NCBI RefSeq assembly: GCF_000003815.2
Contig: NC_049984.1
Coordinates: 3,283,382-3,347,381, forward strand
Direction: 5' to 3'
Length of the DNA: 64,000 nt
From: Branchiostoma floridae
Taxonomy: Eukaryota > Chordata > Leptocardii > Amphioxiformes > Branchiostomatidae
This document shows, one piece after another, positions 44,301 to 55,010 of the stretch. The translations under genes were made by a program, and so were the position numbers. The notes below the pieces were generated by a model. That model saw only the letters and a list, made by a program, of their open reading frames with translations, was not told the DNA's origin and did not search any database. Within the stretch, counting starts at the first letter, position 1; every line of letters begins with the position of its first letter.

Positions 44301-44699
44301 ATGTAAGTCTTACAGGTGATGGATTTCTCACTATGAATTGCAACATTTTTGTCTAATTCCAAACCTCACCTCCTACTCTTTTCTCCCGTACATGAATGTG
44401 TTAGAAATGCACAGGCATAACATCTCAGGCTTCTCTACACCTGCGGTGAATCGTTGGTTACAAGATAACAGAGATTTCATCCGTTCAGTAACCATGCGTG
44501 ATGTTGAAAATTGCCTCTCATCATCGTAAATGTCGCGACCCAGTGAAACATGTATGATATACACCTGTGGGGATCGATAGTCATCTGTTACACACCAAAG
44601 TTGTGATGTCAGTACGCGCTGCTGGTACATGATTCATATTCATGCCATAGGCATGCTATATATATTGCATCGTGATTCTATCTGGAAAAATACATCGTA
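44301..44699. other. Non-genic sequence
   Basis: Nothing recognised. Confidence 0.35.
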
Positions 44700-45178
44700 A
44701 GTTGTTACAATTTACCATTTTGCCACTTTGTAGCATTATTGCAATTAGCTAGCCAGGACTTAAGCAACTTAAAGTTAAACTTAAACTCCAAACAACTGAC
44801 TGTTTCTGAGTTAAGTTTAATCCTCGATTAAGCTTGGCTGTAAGGCAGGGTTCGAGAAACTTTGGAAGATTATAATTCAAATGCAGAATGACAACATCTG
44901 CCAGAAAATGGAGCCAGGGTATTTTGCCCTCTCCCACTTGGTACCCTATAGGAGTGTGGCTTTAATGAGATGTACGTACTAGATTAAATGCAGCATTAGT
45001 AGTCCTTCAGGTATGCACATTTTAGGTATAGCAGGTGTTGAAGACATTCTTAGGGAAGCCTTGATTTTGTTGTACAGTCTCAGGTTCACATTCTACACGT
45101 TTTGAGGTATAGGTCTTGACCTTCACCTGTGCCTATACACGTTTGATCAAGGTTAAACATATATTTATATATGATGTA
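44700..45178 (+). repeat. Duplicated segment X (forward copy)
   Basis: Runs from GTTGTTACAATTTACCATTT through GCAATTAGCTAGCC, GAAAATGGAGCCAGGGTATT and CAGGTGTTGAAGACATTC to GTTTGATCAAGGTTAAACAT. An inverted, diverged copy is at 46611-47255. Confidence 0.9.
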
Positions 45179-46032
45179 AGTTGCAACTGAAAGATTTTCA
45201 CAATGGTTATTGTTGATTCAGGATTTCCTTTGGTTTGTTTAGTTACAGGTACGCGGGTGTTTAGGTCCAGACCTGTACCTAAACTATGTTACAGTTTTGG
45301 TACAGGTACAGATATTTAGGTACACAGCTCTAGTCTCAGGGAACCCAGGGAATTATGAATGTTGCATCATCTTTATCAATACGCCATTTCCTCTTCAACC
45401 CAAATTCACTCTCACTTCAAGGAAATTAGGTGGATTATCCTCGTCTTGTCTTCATCAAACAGCCTAATATGTCATTTCCATCAAAGTAATTGCTGACACC
45501 ACATTCAGCCGGAGGAAGAAAAAGACTTTGGCGACACCGACTTAATTTTATGGATGACATCAGCACTAGCATTGATATTCGTCTGTTCTCCGAAAAAAAA
45601 AAAATGTAGCCACATGTGACCCAGTAGCCTCCCTGGTCAATCATAATTTTATACTTGCCAGAGAATCTGCTCCTCAGGGTAAGGAGGCACATAGTCTAGG
45701 CTGCAGTGTCATTGTTCTCCTCTTTAATAAAAAATAGCATTAAAAACATTATTGAAATGTTGACGGTTGTTTCTTACAGTCTTACTAGAGGCAAAGACAA
45801 ATGGACAAACGGAGCCTGGGAAAGAATGGACTTGATGTTTAGTCCTGTGTTGTTGTTTTTTTTTGCTGGATCTTTGTTTCTTCACCCAGATGCATTTAGT
45901 CTTAAAATCTCCAGCGGGTGTCATCCATAAACTTAAACCTTGAGACAATTTTCTACTACAAACACCAGCAGGATGTCGTCAGCAGGGGGTTAACATATTT
46001 CATGCATCTTTCATGTGTACTGCGCTTTAATA
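45179..46032 (+). repeat. Duplicated segment Y, copy A
   Basis: From CAACTGAAAGATTTTCACAA through GTCTCAGGGAACCCAGGGAA, CATCAAACAGCCTAATATGT and TTAACATATTTCATGCATC to GCGCTTTAATA. The direct copy at 47396-48229 is close to identical over most of its length. Short frames within (for example 45706-45930) recur, broken differently, in the other copy and are not genes. Confidence 0.93.
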
Positions 46033-46610
46033 CGAGGGGCGTGCAATTAGTAATGGTCCTGACCCATTTCCCATAGCAGGAGATTAATGAAACTTGGCAC
46101 AGTTATTAGTCTTTCTCTTCATAGGAATCACCCAGAGTTATGCATTTCTCCCATCGTTTGATGCAGCTCTGGACACCGATTTTGTAGGACACCCCAGGTT
46201 GGTCCTCCAACTGATGCCTCATCAATGGCACAAGAGGGACGACCAGGTCTGGGAGCTGTTTCCACAGACTTCCAGCCACGTTTGAATTCAGGATGCCAGC
46301 GTTTTACAAGGTCATATGATGGGGCATCATCACCATAAGTTTCATTTATTTCATCAAAAGTCTTCTTTGGTATGCGTCCTTTCAAATACAAAAACCGGAT
46401 CACTGCGCGACACTCAACTGGTTCCATTTCACACCTGGTCCATTTCGCACCTGACTAAGTTCAAACACCAGTAAATCAGAAACCACAATTAGTTCAGAGC
46501 TGTCTTTTGCAACATAACCCATAGAGATATGAATTATTACACATACAAAATTTCATTTAGATCAGACAACTGGAAGTGGGTCAGGACCATTACTTATTGC
46601 ACGCCCCTCG
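46033..46610 (-). mobile_element. Internally deleted mariner transposon
   Basis: 578 bp with terminal inverted repeats of about 38 bp (CGAGGGGCGTGCAATTAGTA at the left, two mismatches to the inverse of the right end) and TA at both flanks (46031-46032, 46611-46612). It contains the two ends of a transposase gene on the - strand. It lies exactly between segment Y copy A and inverted segment X. Confidence 0.95.
46106..46427 (-). pseudogene. Mariner transposase remnant (N- and C-terminal pieces, catalytic core deleted)
   Basis: The frame from ATG 46427 gives about 75 residues typical of the mariner N-terminal paired helix-turn-helix domain, which binds the terminal repeats: RAVIRFLYLKGRIPKK, FDEINETYGDDAPSYDLVKRW and the GRPS linker of the HTH pair. 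After SCAIDEA the frame leaves the family. In another phase, downstream, comes a C-terminus-like RWEKCITLGDSYEEKD and a stop at 46106-46108. The whole DDD/DDE-type catalytic core is missing, about 250 residues compared with a usual length near 345. It cannot transpose itself. A truncated DNA-binding peptide is conceivable but not shown. Confidence 0.9.
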
Positions 46611-47255
46611 TAAGTTAATGTAAGTTAATGTATGTTTCACTTTGATCAAACTCGTATAGGCACAGGTGCAGGTCCAGACCTACATGTATACATCAAAATT
46701 GAAACTACCTGAGACTGCACAACAAAATCAAGACCTTCATAAGGCCACACCATGTTTCTCGGATTTTTTTCAGAAACACATTGGGTCGGTCAGTCAAAAA
46801 AAAGGATTAAAAAATTTTCTGAAAGTCAGGGGTAGGAAACATCGGAAAAGTTTGTTTTTTTCATATCAGAAAAAATAGGGTCGGAAATCCAAGAAACGAC
46901 AAATAAAATTGGTGTGGCCTATGAATGTCTTCAACACCTGCGATACCTGAAATGTGCATACTTAATATAAGGGATTACTGATGCTGCACAAGTACACCTC
47001 ATTAAAGTCACGCTCCTAGGGTACCGAGAAGGAGAGGGCAAAATACCCTGGCTCCATTTTCTGGCAGACGTTGTCATTCTGCATTTGAATATCTCTCAAA
47101 GTTTCTCAAAGCCTGCCTTTGAGCCAAGTTTAATTGAGGATTAAACTTAACTCAGAAACAGTCAGTTTTTTGGAGTCTTAATAAGTTTAACTTTAAGTTG
47201 CTTAAGTTTTAGCTAATTGCAATAATGCTAGACAGTGGCAAAATGATAAATTGTA
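46611..47255 (-). repeat. Duplicated segment X, inverted copy, with insertion
   Basis: Reverse complement of 44700-45178. GGTACCGAGAAGGAGAGGGC, AATACCCTGGCTCCATTTTC and AGTTTAACTTTAAGTTGC are recognisable. Carries a 180-bp insertion at 46741-46920 that the forward copy lacks. Confidence 0.9.
46741..46920. mobile_element. Short element inserted in segment X copy
   Basis: AGGCCACACCA at the left, TGGTGTGGCCT at the right, interior with paired TTTCTCGG and CCAAGAAA and runs of A and T. The corresponding site in the forward copy (about 45050-45065) is empty, so the insertion is younger than the X duplication. Ends resemble family J. Confidence 0.85.
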
Positions 47256-47259
47256 TATA

Positions 47260-47309
<50 letters not shown>

Positions 47310-47348
47310 ATCTTGAATCAACAATGACCATTGTAAAAATTTTGCAAA

Positions 47349-47393
<45 letters not shown>

Positions 47394-47395
47394 TC
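47256..47395. repeat. Two (TA)n tracts around an inverted copy of the Y start
   Basis: (TA)n at 47257-47310 and 47355-47390. Between them AATCTTGAATCAACAATGAC, CATTGTAAAAATTTTGC is the inverse of 47403-47437 at the start of segment Y copy B. The arrangement could fold into a large cruciform. Confidence 0.92.
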
Positions 47396-48229
47396 AACTG
47401 CAAGATTTTTACAATGGTCATTGTTGATTCAAGATTTCCAGGTGCAGGTAGTACTACGCAGATGTTTAGGTCCAGACCTGTACCTAAACTATTTTACAGG
47501 TACTGAGGTATTCAGGTACACAGCCCTAGTCTCAGGGAACCCAGGGAATTATGAATGTTGCATCATCTTTATCAATACGTCATTTCCTCTTCAACCCAAA
47601 TTCACTCTCACTTCAAGGAAATTAGGTGGATTATCCTCGTCTTGTCTTCATCAAACAGCCTAATATGTCATTTCCATCAAAGTAATTGCTGACACCACAT
47701 TCAGTCGGAGGAAGAAATAGACTTTGGCCACACTGCCTTAATTCTATGGATAACATCAGCACTAGCATTGATATTCGTCTGTTCTCAAAAAAAAGAAAAG
47801 AAAAATGTAGCCACATGTGACCCAGTAGCCTCCCTGGTCAATCATAATTTTATACTTGCCAGAGAATCTGCTCCTCAGGGTAAGGAGGCACATAGTCTAG
47901 GCTGCAGTGTCATTGTTCTCCTCTTTGATAAAAAATAGCATTAAAAACATTCTTGAAATGTTGACGATTGTTTCTTACAGTCTTACTAGAGTCAAAGAAA
48001 AATGGACAAACGGAGCCTGGGAAAGAATGGACTTGGGTTTGTTGTTTTTTTTGCTGGATTTTTGTTTCTTCACCCAGATGCATTTAGTCTTAAAGTCTCC
48101 AGTGGATGTCATCCCAAAACTTAAGTCAGTCCTGCCTTAAGACAATTTTCTACTACAAACACCAGCAGGATGTCGTCGGCAGGGGGTTAACATATTTCAT
48201 GCATCTTTCATGTATCCTGCGCTTTAATA
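47396..48229 (+). repeat. Duplicated segment Y, copy B
   Basis: Direct copy of 45179-46032, ending at the same GCGCTTTAATA. In copy A the mariner follows directly; here unrelated sequence does. Differences are mostly substitutions plus a few indels in A/T runs. Confidence 0.93.
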
Positions 48230-48955
48230 CCTAATCTGTGTGCTCCGTATGAATGATTCAGAAGGCTTAAGCACTTGTGACGGTCTTGTTTCTGAGAGGA
48301 ATGTCGTCTGACAAATTCCTGACAGTATTCATCTGTACTCCCAATAGTATCTTTGGTGCATGGCCAGAAATTTTCTTGTTCCGTCCAAGAAATGTAAACT
48401 TTATGACATGAAACTGTTGAAAATGTATATTTCTGAGCTTAAAATGACAGGTTTAAACAGCAAAAATTAACAAGTACCCTGTCCTTGTCAAATTCCATTT
48501 TCTAACATTTTGTCATAGTGACAGTTTCTGTTTTTATTAGCAGGGCTAGCCCTTTATAATAGCCACAGGCTAGTTGCATGGGCAGCCCTAGCTGTGCGTG
48601 CTGAACAGCCAAAACAATGAATAAATATCAAATATATATTGAAGAATTAACAACAGCATCCCTAACAATGACGAAAACAGGCATTTTAAATCTGGAAACT
48701 TAGCTCTACATTGGTGAGAGATGAAACCTTTTTGTTTGCAGACGTTGACATTACGTCCAGCTGGGTGCAATTTGCCTTTCGAGCTTAATTGAGAATAAGA
48801 GATGCTTTCAAGCATAACAACGGCATAACACAAGGGCGTACATGAATGTCTATCTGATTACTCAGATGCATCAAGTGTTCCCACGGGGTTGGAGCAAGTG
48901 TAGTCATTTTTCATACCCATCAATCTACCTAATTACACAAAGATAAGACTTGCTA
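48230..48955. other. Non-genic sequence
   Basis: Nothing recognised. Confidence 0.35.
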
Positions 48956-48959
48956 AGGC

Positions 48960-49010
48960 TACCCCAATTTAATTTGTTGGTTTTTGGATTTTTTAAAGAT
49001 AGAAATTTAG
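48960..49010. mobile_element. MITE family J, end fragment
   Basis: CCAATTTAATTTGTTGGTTT, TTGGATTTTTTAAAGATAG. No matching right end was found. Confidence 0.55.
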
Positions 49011-50267
49011 CAAGTGGACAACATAGAAGCATATTCATTCATTTCTGTTTTCTTGATACAAGGTTGAACACACTCAGTGGTTAGCTGTACCCTGTACGTA
49101 GTGATATACACATACAGATTGACATAAACAAGGACATAAGATCTAACGGGGGCCGCTCTAAGACGGTTCCCGTCGTAAGATGGTACGGATTTTGTGCTTA
49201 TCTTATTATCCATAAGTGCACCGTGTTTGTCACCACTGACTATGCTGATTACAAAGGTAAATAAACCAAGTCCATGCACACAGCTTTAATTTGCATTCCA
49301 AGTATACTTTAACATATTTACTTCATGTTTTTTTTAAAAACAGAATTCTAACAGTAATGTTGACAGTGCTGAATCACTGCGGTCACCGGCCTCTGCGTAT
49401 TGGCGGTTCGTGTCGCTAACTATACGAACTCTTTCAAGCAGTCACACAACTGCCATGATACACATAAATAAAGCTCCATAAAACACTATGAATATGGGTC
49501 TTCAAATGTTTGTTGAGTAGAAAAGCAACCAAAAGGAAGCGACATAAATATTGCCACCATTGTACTCCCAAGGGAGTGTGGCCGTGAAGGTGACAGACTA
49601 GAGAACGCTCCAAAGATTTATTTGACTGTAACAAATGATTCGTGCTGTCTATGAAAATAAGACTTGATAGAGAGATGTAGATGTTATTTCCATATAATCA
49701 GACAGAGTTTTGTTGATGTTGGCGGTGTCGTTTTTTCGTAATGGTTTTTTTAGTCGGGCATTCACAATCAGTGCATTCAGCCCATTGCCCGTAAAAACAT
49801 CAGCTGGATTGTTCTAGGTACAGCCTTTCTCATGTGAGACAAGAAGTACATACAGTCACGATTTTACTGTCAAAAGAAAGCTAAAATATCATACTATTAA
49901 TTTTTTTCTGTGTACTTAAATTTACCACTTACTTCTGAAGAGAGCAAAATGTAAAAAAAAAGCGTACCAAGTTAGGCACACTGTCCAGCGTAACACAAAA
50001 TTGGAAGGTTACTTAGTACACGAAATTGTCTCACAGTGTTTGCCGCTTGTAACATGCAGCGCGAAAGGTTCATGAACCACATGAATGCATTTCTTATTCA
50101 AGTATGTTGTTCACATCTATGTGTAAAAAATTCAGTCATCAAAATTTGACCACTCTCAGGCAACTAGCGATGGAGCGCCATGAGTTTGAGCGCAAGAAAA
50201 AGCGTACCGTGTTGGGGCACCTCCCGTTAATGCATAGGGCAAGGAGGAAAACTTGAATATGACTGTT
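49011..50267. other. Non-genic sequence
   Basis: Nothing recognised. GTACCAAGTTAGGCACACTG near 49967 and GTACCGTGTTGGGGCAC near 50205 look like two diverged copies of one short word group (AAGCGTACC precedes both). Confidence 0.4.
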
Positions 50268-50297
50268 TTCAGTTCAGTTCAGTTCAGTTCAGTTCAT
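50268..50297. repeat. (AGTTC)n pentanucleotide microsatellite
   Basis: Five to six units of CAGTT. Confidence 0.95.
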
Positions 50298-50384
50298 CCT
50301 CATATTCATAAGAGGTGCCACTAATAATATCAGACCATGCATCTCTGTCTGTATGACTGTATTCACTCCATGAAAATGAGTGCA

Positions 50385-50510
50385 TCAAGGCATAAACCTG
50401 GTTCTCAGGCTTTGTTTTCATTGTGTTTTAATTTCCAGTTAAGCATTTTTTTTTTTTTTTTTTTTTCTAAATCTGAGAACCAACAAATAAAACTGGTATG
50501 GCCTAAGAGA
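50385..50510. mobile_element. MITE family J, short copy
   Basis: Right end AATCTGAGAACCAACAAATA, AAACTGGTATGGCCTAAG. Left end AGGCATAAACCTGGTTCTCA. A T22 run fills the middle. Confidence 0.65.
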
Positions 50511-50829
50511 TGGATCCCTGTGGTATGTCTCCACGATAAGAGCCAGTGTAGAATTATAAAGTACATTGTTAAAACAGTCTAGTAACATGACAGATTACAC
50601 ATTGAGGACTGTCCTTGTTGGGATCTTTGAGTTGCCATTAGCTTTTTCTTACCACAAAGGGATAAAATGATGCATCAAAGCGACAATGCACATGCACTTG
50701 TGCAGTCATTTAGCCTTGTCAAGTTACGAATCTTCATGGAAGCTCATCAGAGTGTGTTGGTAGTAGTCACAGATACAATGCTGAACTTTCTTCCAACACA
50801 AACTTTAAGGCATACACGGTTCAAAATTT

Positions 50830-50900
50830 CAATCCTGGACCCGAAATAGGCAGACCACTGTTGCCTTCTTCAGGATCAATACTGATGACCGATCACTTCA
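50830..50900 (-). mobile_element. Fragment with CTGAAGAAGG motif
   Basis: On the - strand GATCCTGAAGAAGGCAACAG, then CTGCCTATTTCGGG. A decayed relative of the CTGAAGAAGG to CCGAAAC segment in the hairpin at 37300-37491. Confidence 0.45.
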
Positions 50901-51023
50901 GAATGTAAAGTTGCAAGAGTTATGGACATGTGATCTTATTAACATGTGACGTCAGCATTTGGTCAAATGTGCAAGGAAGTTTATAAAACCCACTGTTTCT
51001 GCATGTTCAGTGATGGCTGGAGT

Positions 51024-51414
51024 CAGGCTTTTAGCTAGTATTTTATTATAGGGAGTCCAAATTTATTGTTGAGTTGCGGTAAGTGACTGTTGCAGGGGGG
51101 TCCGGGGCATCCACCTTCCATGGTGCAGAGTTTTTGATGATTTTAGTTTAAAAAGTGCATTCTAAGGTATCCTAAGACTGAGGTAAAAATATTGTTACAG
51201 AGGTCACAGAAGAAGTCTGTGACCACAGATGACCAGTGGTAGCATCCCTGGTCAATCAGAATTTCATGCCTGTCAGAGGATTTTTTCCCCAGTGTAAGGG
51301 CGTCCAGAGCGTCAAATTTCTTGTTATTCTAAGAAAAAAAAGTGTCAAGTTTCTTGTTATTCTAAGAAAAGTGCGTCCAGATGACGCATTGACGCATGCC
51401 TGGCTAAAAGCCTG
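51024..51414 (-). mobile_element. Non-autonomous hAT-like transposon (family C), copy 2
   Basis: Inverted relative to 8400-8764. CAGGCTTTTAGCTAGT at the left, TGGCTAAAAGCCTG at the right. Flanked by GCTGGAGT and GCTTGAGT, an 8-bp target duplication with one mismatch. It contains an internal 35-bp tandem duplication (TTTCTTGTTATTCTAAGAAA twice, about 51317-51370) absent from copy 1. Confidence 0.88.
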
Positions 51415-51454
51415 GCTTGAGTGTGCTACTGTATATGACATGGAACAAATTAAA

Positions 51455-51790
51455 TTTGTGTGTTACTACCCAGGAGGGCACCCAGACTAGTCTTGGTAAC
51501 AGTATATGCTGTCATTAAATAAAATATGACACAATTGACAAGTTTCCCTCAGATACCAACTTTATATATAAACCAGTAGAATGATGCTGTGCAACAAGTA
51601 TGTACTATCAACAACTGTGTGGTCTTACCTGAGAGGGCACCCAGACTAATCTTCAAGTTTGCAACAGTGTATGCTGTCATTAAATGAAATATGACACAAT
51701 AATTGACAAGTATCCCTCAGATACCAACTTTATATCTATTAGAAACCAGTAGAATGATGCTGTGCAACAGGTATTTACTATCAACATCGT
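51455..51790. repeat. Tandem duplication, two units of about 165-170 bp
   Basis: GAGGGCACCCAGACTA, TATGCTGTCATTAAAT, CAGATACCAACTTTATAT and GAATGATGCTGTGCAACA occur in both copies (about 51455 and 51622). Confidence 0.93.
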
Positions 51791-52054
51791 AAAGTATATT
51801 TGTGGAAAGGACTGAATAGTTTTAGCCTTTCAGGGAGCTGGGTTATGGAACTGTAAGCTTAGCACCCTGGCTGGGAATGTAAAATGTAGTGGAGAGCAGC
51901 TATTTTTGGCGATGCAGCATTAAAGCCTAGTGTACTGTAGTAAACCTTATGAATGGGGTCATACTTTTGTGCTGCGAGCTGTTTTTGCAAGAGCTCAGTC
52001 TATGAATGACTGGTGAGGTATGAATTTAAAATCCTTTATTTGCTTTGTAAAGTG

Positions 52055-52585
52055 GTAGGACTTTCAATGTTGAAAAAAAAATTGAAAAAATCTGTGTCAA
52101 AATTTAGAAAAATGATACTGTGAGGGTACACAGTGACCTTAGAAGGATCAAAGGGATGATCTGTTACATGATTTTGTATTTCGTTATAGGTTGTATCTAT
52201 TTATTTCTAAGTTCAAAAGAGCAACATTGAAGACTTTGTAAATAACAAGGAGTATAGGCCTTTCAATGTGAAAAATCGAATTGAAAATTGGTGTCAAAAT
52301 TTAAAGAAAATCATTACCTTGAGAGTACACAAAGTGTCGCAGGTCGCAGGGATCAGTTACATGATTGACTGTCTATTTCATTCAAGGTTGTACAGTAGCA
52401 GCCAGTTAATTGCATAATGGATAACTGCACACTCCTTTTAATTGCACTAAATCTCAAAATCCCAAACCGATGTGGTCCAACTGGATAACTTCAGATTATT
52501 GCACCACCCGGATAATTGCACGAAATACGATGGCAAATAGGGTGTGCAATTAAATGGCTTCTACTGTATCTATTTATTTCTAAGT
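52055..52585. repeat. Tandem duplication, two units of about 178 bp, the second interrupted by a MITE
   Basis: Unit 1 is about 52055-52232, unit 2 about 52256-52392 plus 52567-52585. Shared words: CTTTCAATGT, GTGTCAAAATTTA, GAGTACACA, ATCAGTTACATGATT. Unit 1 reads GGTTGTATCTATTTATTTCT. Unit 2 has GGTTGTA, then the MITE, then TATCTATTTATTTCT. Confidence 0.93.
52393..52566. mobile_element. TA-target MITE family O, copy 2
   Basis: 174 bp, CAGTAGCAGCCAGTTAATTG to TTAAATGGCTTCTACTG, flanked by TA on both sides. The intact target is preserved in the neighbouring tandem unit at about 52190-52212, so insertion boundaries and the TA duplication are known exactly. Confidence 0.95.
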
Positions 52586-52875
52586 TAAAAAAAAAAGATT
52601 GGCGACATCAGGTACATTAATTGATAATATGAATTATTGAGTGCAGGTTCACAATTCTGCTAGATTTAATTTTTTTTAATGAGCAAATACTGTTACATGG
52701 AAAATTGGAGTCTTGTTTTTTATCTTAAATATTGATTGATATTAAACTTAATCTAGAATTGCTGAAAAAAAGTGCCCTTGCCGTGACATTCTTAACTTTT
52801 CATGCAGGCAGGCAGCATTTTACATGTTTTACCTTCAAAGTTTACCTTTTCAAGTTATCTAACTCTGATCATGTG
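52586..52875. other. Short non-genic interval
   Basis: Nothing recognised. Confidence 0.35.
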
Positions 52876-53210
52876 AAGTATGAATGAAAGCTTATCAAGA
52901 ATTACAGTTCGTTGATAATATGAGGTCCCTTCACGGTTCACTTCACCTTATAAATATAAAAATGCTGTTATTACTCTTAGGTGATCTCATTATACTCTTG
53001 CCTGATACAGAAAACATAATCCTTTTAATATGAGTCAAAATATGAATGAATTCAAAGCTTATTTAAGTCTAACGGGTCATTGATAATAGCAGGTCCCTTC
53101 ACAGTTTACTTCTCCTTATAACTATAAAACTGCTGTTATCAGTTGATCTCGTTATGCCCTTGCCTGTATACAGGAAACATAATCCTTCTGATATGAGTCA
53201 AAGTTTTTCC
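52876..53210. repeat. Tandem duplication, two units of about 165 bp
   Basis: TATGAATGAA, AAAGCTTAT, TTGATAATA, GGTCCCTTCAC, CTCCTTATAA, TGCTGTTAT, GAAACATAATCCTT and ATATGAGTCAAA run in the same order in both copies. Confidence 0.93.
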
Positions 53211-54092
53211 CAAGGAGGTCAGTTATTTGGAGTTTCTTGATGTGACAGATTAGTGTTGGTTCAAGGGATGCCAAGCTGCTTTTCTAGGTCTGTTTTTGTT
53301 GCACAAACAACCTTGAACTTGAATGTTAATGCTGCATTCAAGTTATAAACCCAGGACTGAAGCATTTTTTGAGAGTTATTGTACAGCAATGTCCTCAGTA
53401 AACAGCTTTAAAGAACACCTGGCGTAAAAAGTGGAAAATGTCAGATGTCACCGACAATTCAAAGCCTCCTGCCATTGTGTGCCAGCAAAGCTCCAAGTGC
53501 TTTATTACACCAAAAGGCAGCTACATGTATAACAACTCACTACTATACAAACATCCTCTTAGTTGAGGAGCAGATTGAAAGCATTTTTATACAGTCAACC
53601 TCTGACACCTGGAGAGTTAAGTTGCCAGGGTCGTTCTAGTGATGTGAGATCCTACAGTGCCCCTTTGGATTTTTGCTGTTTGATGCAGATGATCACAGTA
53701 GGTATTATCCTATTTGTCCGCATTACCATCTACTTGATAGTACAGTTCCAAGAAAAGGACTTTAAATTGTATGGAAAAAGAATCAGATCTTGCTGAGTTG
53801 GCATGTTATGCCGTATTTTCTTGATTGAAGTACACACTACAATCATTATGAAAGTATGCACGGGTCCCAGCCTTTGGCAAGAAGTTGCAGCAACTCCTTG
53901 ATTTTGAAAAGTTTACAAGTGAGTGTACTATTTTATTCCTGAAAATATGGTAGGTACATTGTATGCTACATGATTTTGATTCTATTCAACTCCACCAGAC
54001 TGTTACAATGTGTCAAATTGTGATAGCCGCGAGCCGTGCCTCCATCATAATTGGTAAAGGGAGACTGGGCGGGTCATTGCAAATGGGCTTAA
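53211..54092. other. Non-genic sequence
   Basis: Two overlapping short + strand frames (53445-53796) without domains. Nothing else recognised. Confidence 0.35.
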
Positions 54093-54610
54093 AGGGGCAT
54101 TCCACTCCAGAAGGGAGTCTTGTTTTCCAATAGATAATGTGTCAATGAATACATAATCAGCCGAATTTTGTGGAATTCACCTTGGGATGAATTACGTGAT
54201 GTGTACAATAAGGACACTCACTAAACTCATGCAGACCCTACCCATGCATTCCCTATACGCATAGACACTGTGTTTATCGTACATATTTTCGGAATAAATG
54301 GGGTACGCTAAGCACACCGAGAAGGCAAATTGCTCATAAGATTATAAGCAAAGAATACAAGAACAAGACGAGATTTCTTAGCGAACCTGAAATTAGTTTT
54401 GTTACCTACCTAAAAGTTTTGCATTGTATTCAGCCATAGGATTAATTCAATTAGAGGGTACTTGGGGAGTTTAGTAGAAGACTGAATGCTTTTGAGGCAC
54501 GTGGAGCAACTGCGTACTTTATCATATAATTTGAAGTAGTATGCAGTTATCGCTGCCTAAAATTGATATCTATCGGAAAATAACACTCCCGTGTGGAGTG
54601 GAATGCCCCT
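54093..54610. mobile_element. About 518-bp element with AGGGGCATTCCACTCC ends
   Basis: AGGGGCATTCCACTCC at 54093 is perfectly inverted at 54595-54610. No transposase. Superfamily not determined. Confidence 0.88.
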
Positions 54611-54788
54611 CCTTCCACCAACACAACCTACATGTCAGCTTCCGTTTGGATTTCCAAGGAATAAAATGTTTTTTAGGATAATTTTATCTATATCATGATC
54701 TGAATTCTCTTTTAGTCTTTGTCATTTATTAGAACCAGGGTCTCCCTGTGACCAACTATTTGGAACAGGAGCTCAACTATGAGACAGC

Positions 54789-55010
54789 TAACGCTAGTTC
54801 ACCTTTATTCGTTGGGTAACCTATATTCGTTGCTTTTAAATGCAGGGTATGTAGGCACATCAAGTCGGCAGGTGATAGTTTTAAACTGCAATATCCTGAA
54901 AATATTGCAATTTGAAACTACCTTCCGTCGACGTGATATCCCCAAAAACCCTCTTTTTAAAAACAACAGATATACTGGTAACTCAACGGATAAAGGTGAA
55001 CTAGCGTTAC
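54789..55010. mobile_element. MITE family A, complete copy
   Basis: TAACGCTAGTTCACCTTTAT, GGGTAACCTATATTCGTTG at the left; the inverse at the right ends CTAGCGTTAC. Confidence 0.92.

Noticed and set aside
45706-48140. Two similar + strand frames (45706-45930 and 47907-48140) as a duplicated gene
   Set aside because: They lie in the duplicated segment Y, are broken differently in the two copies and resemble no protein.
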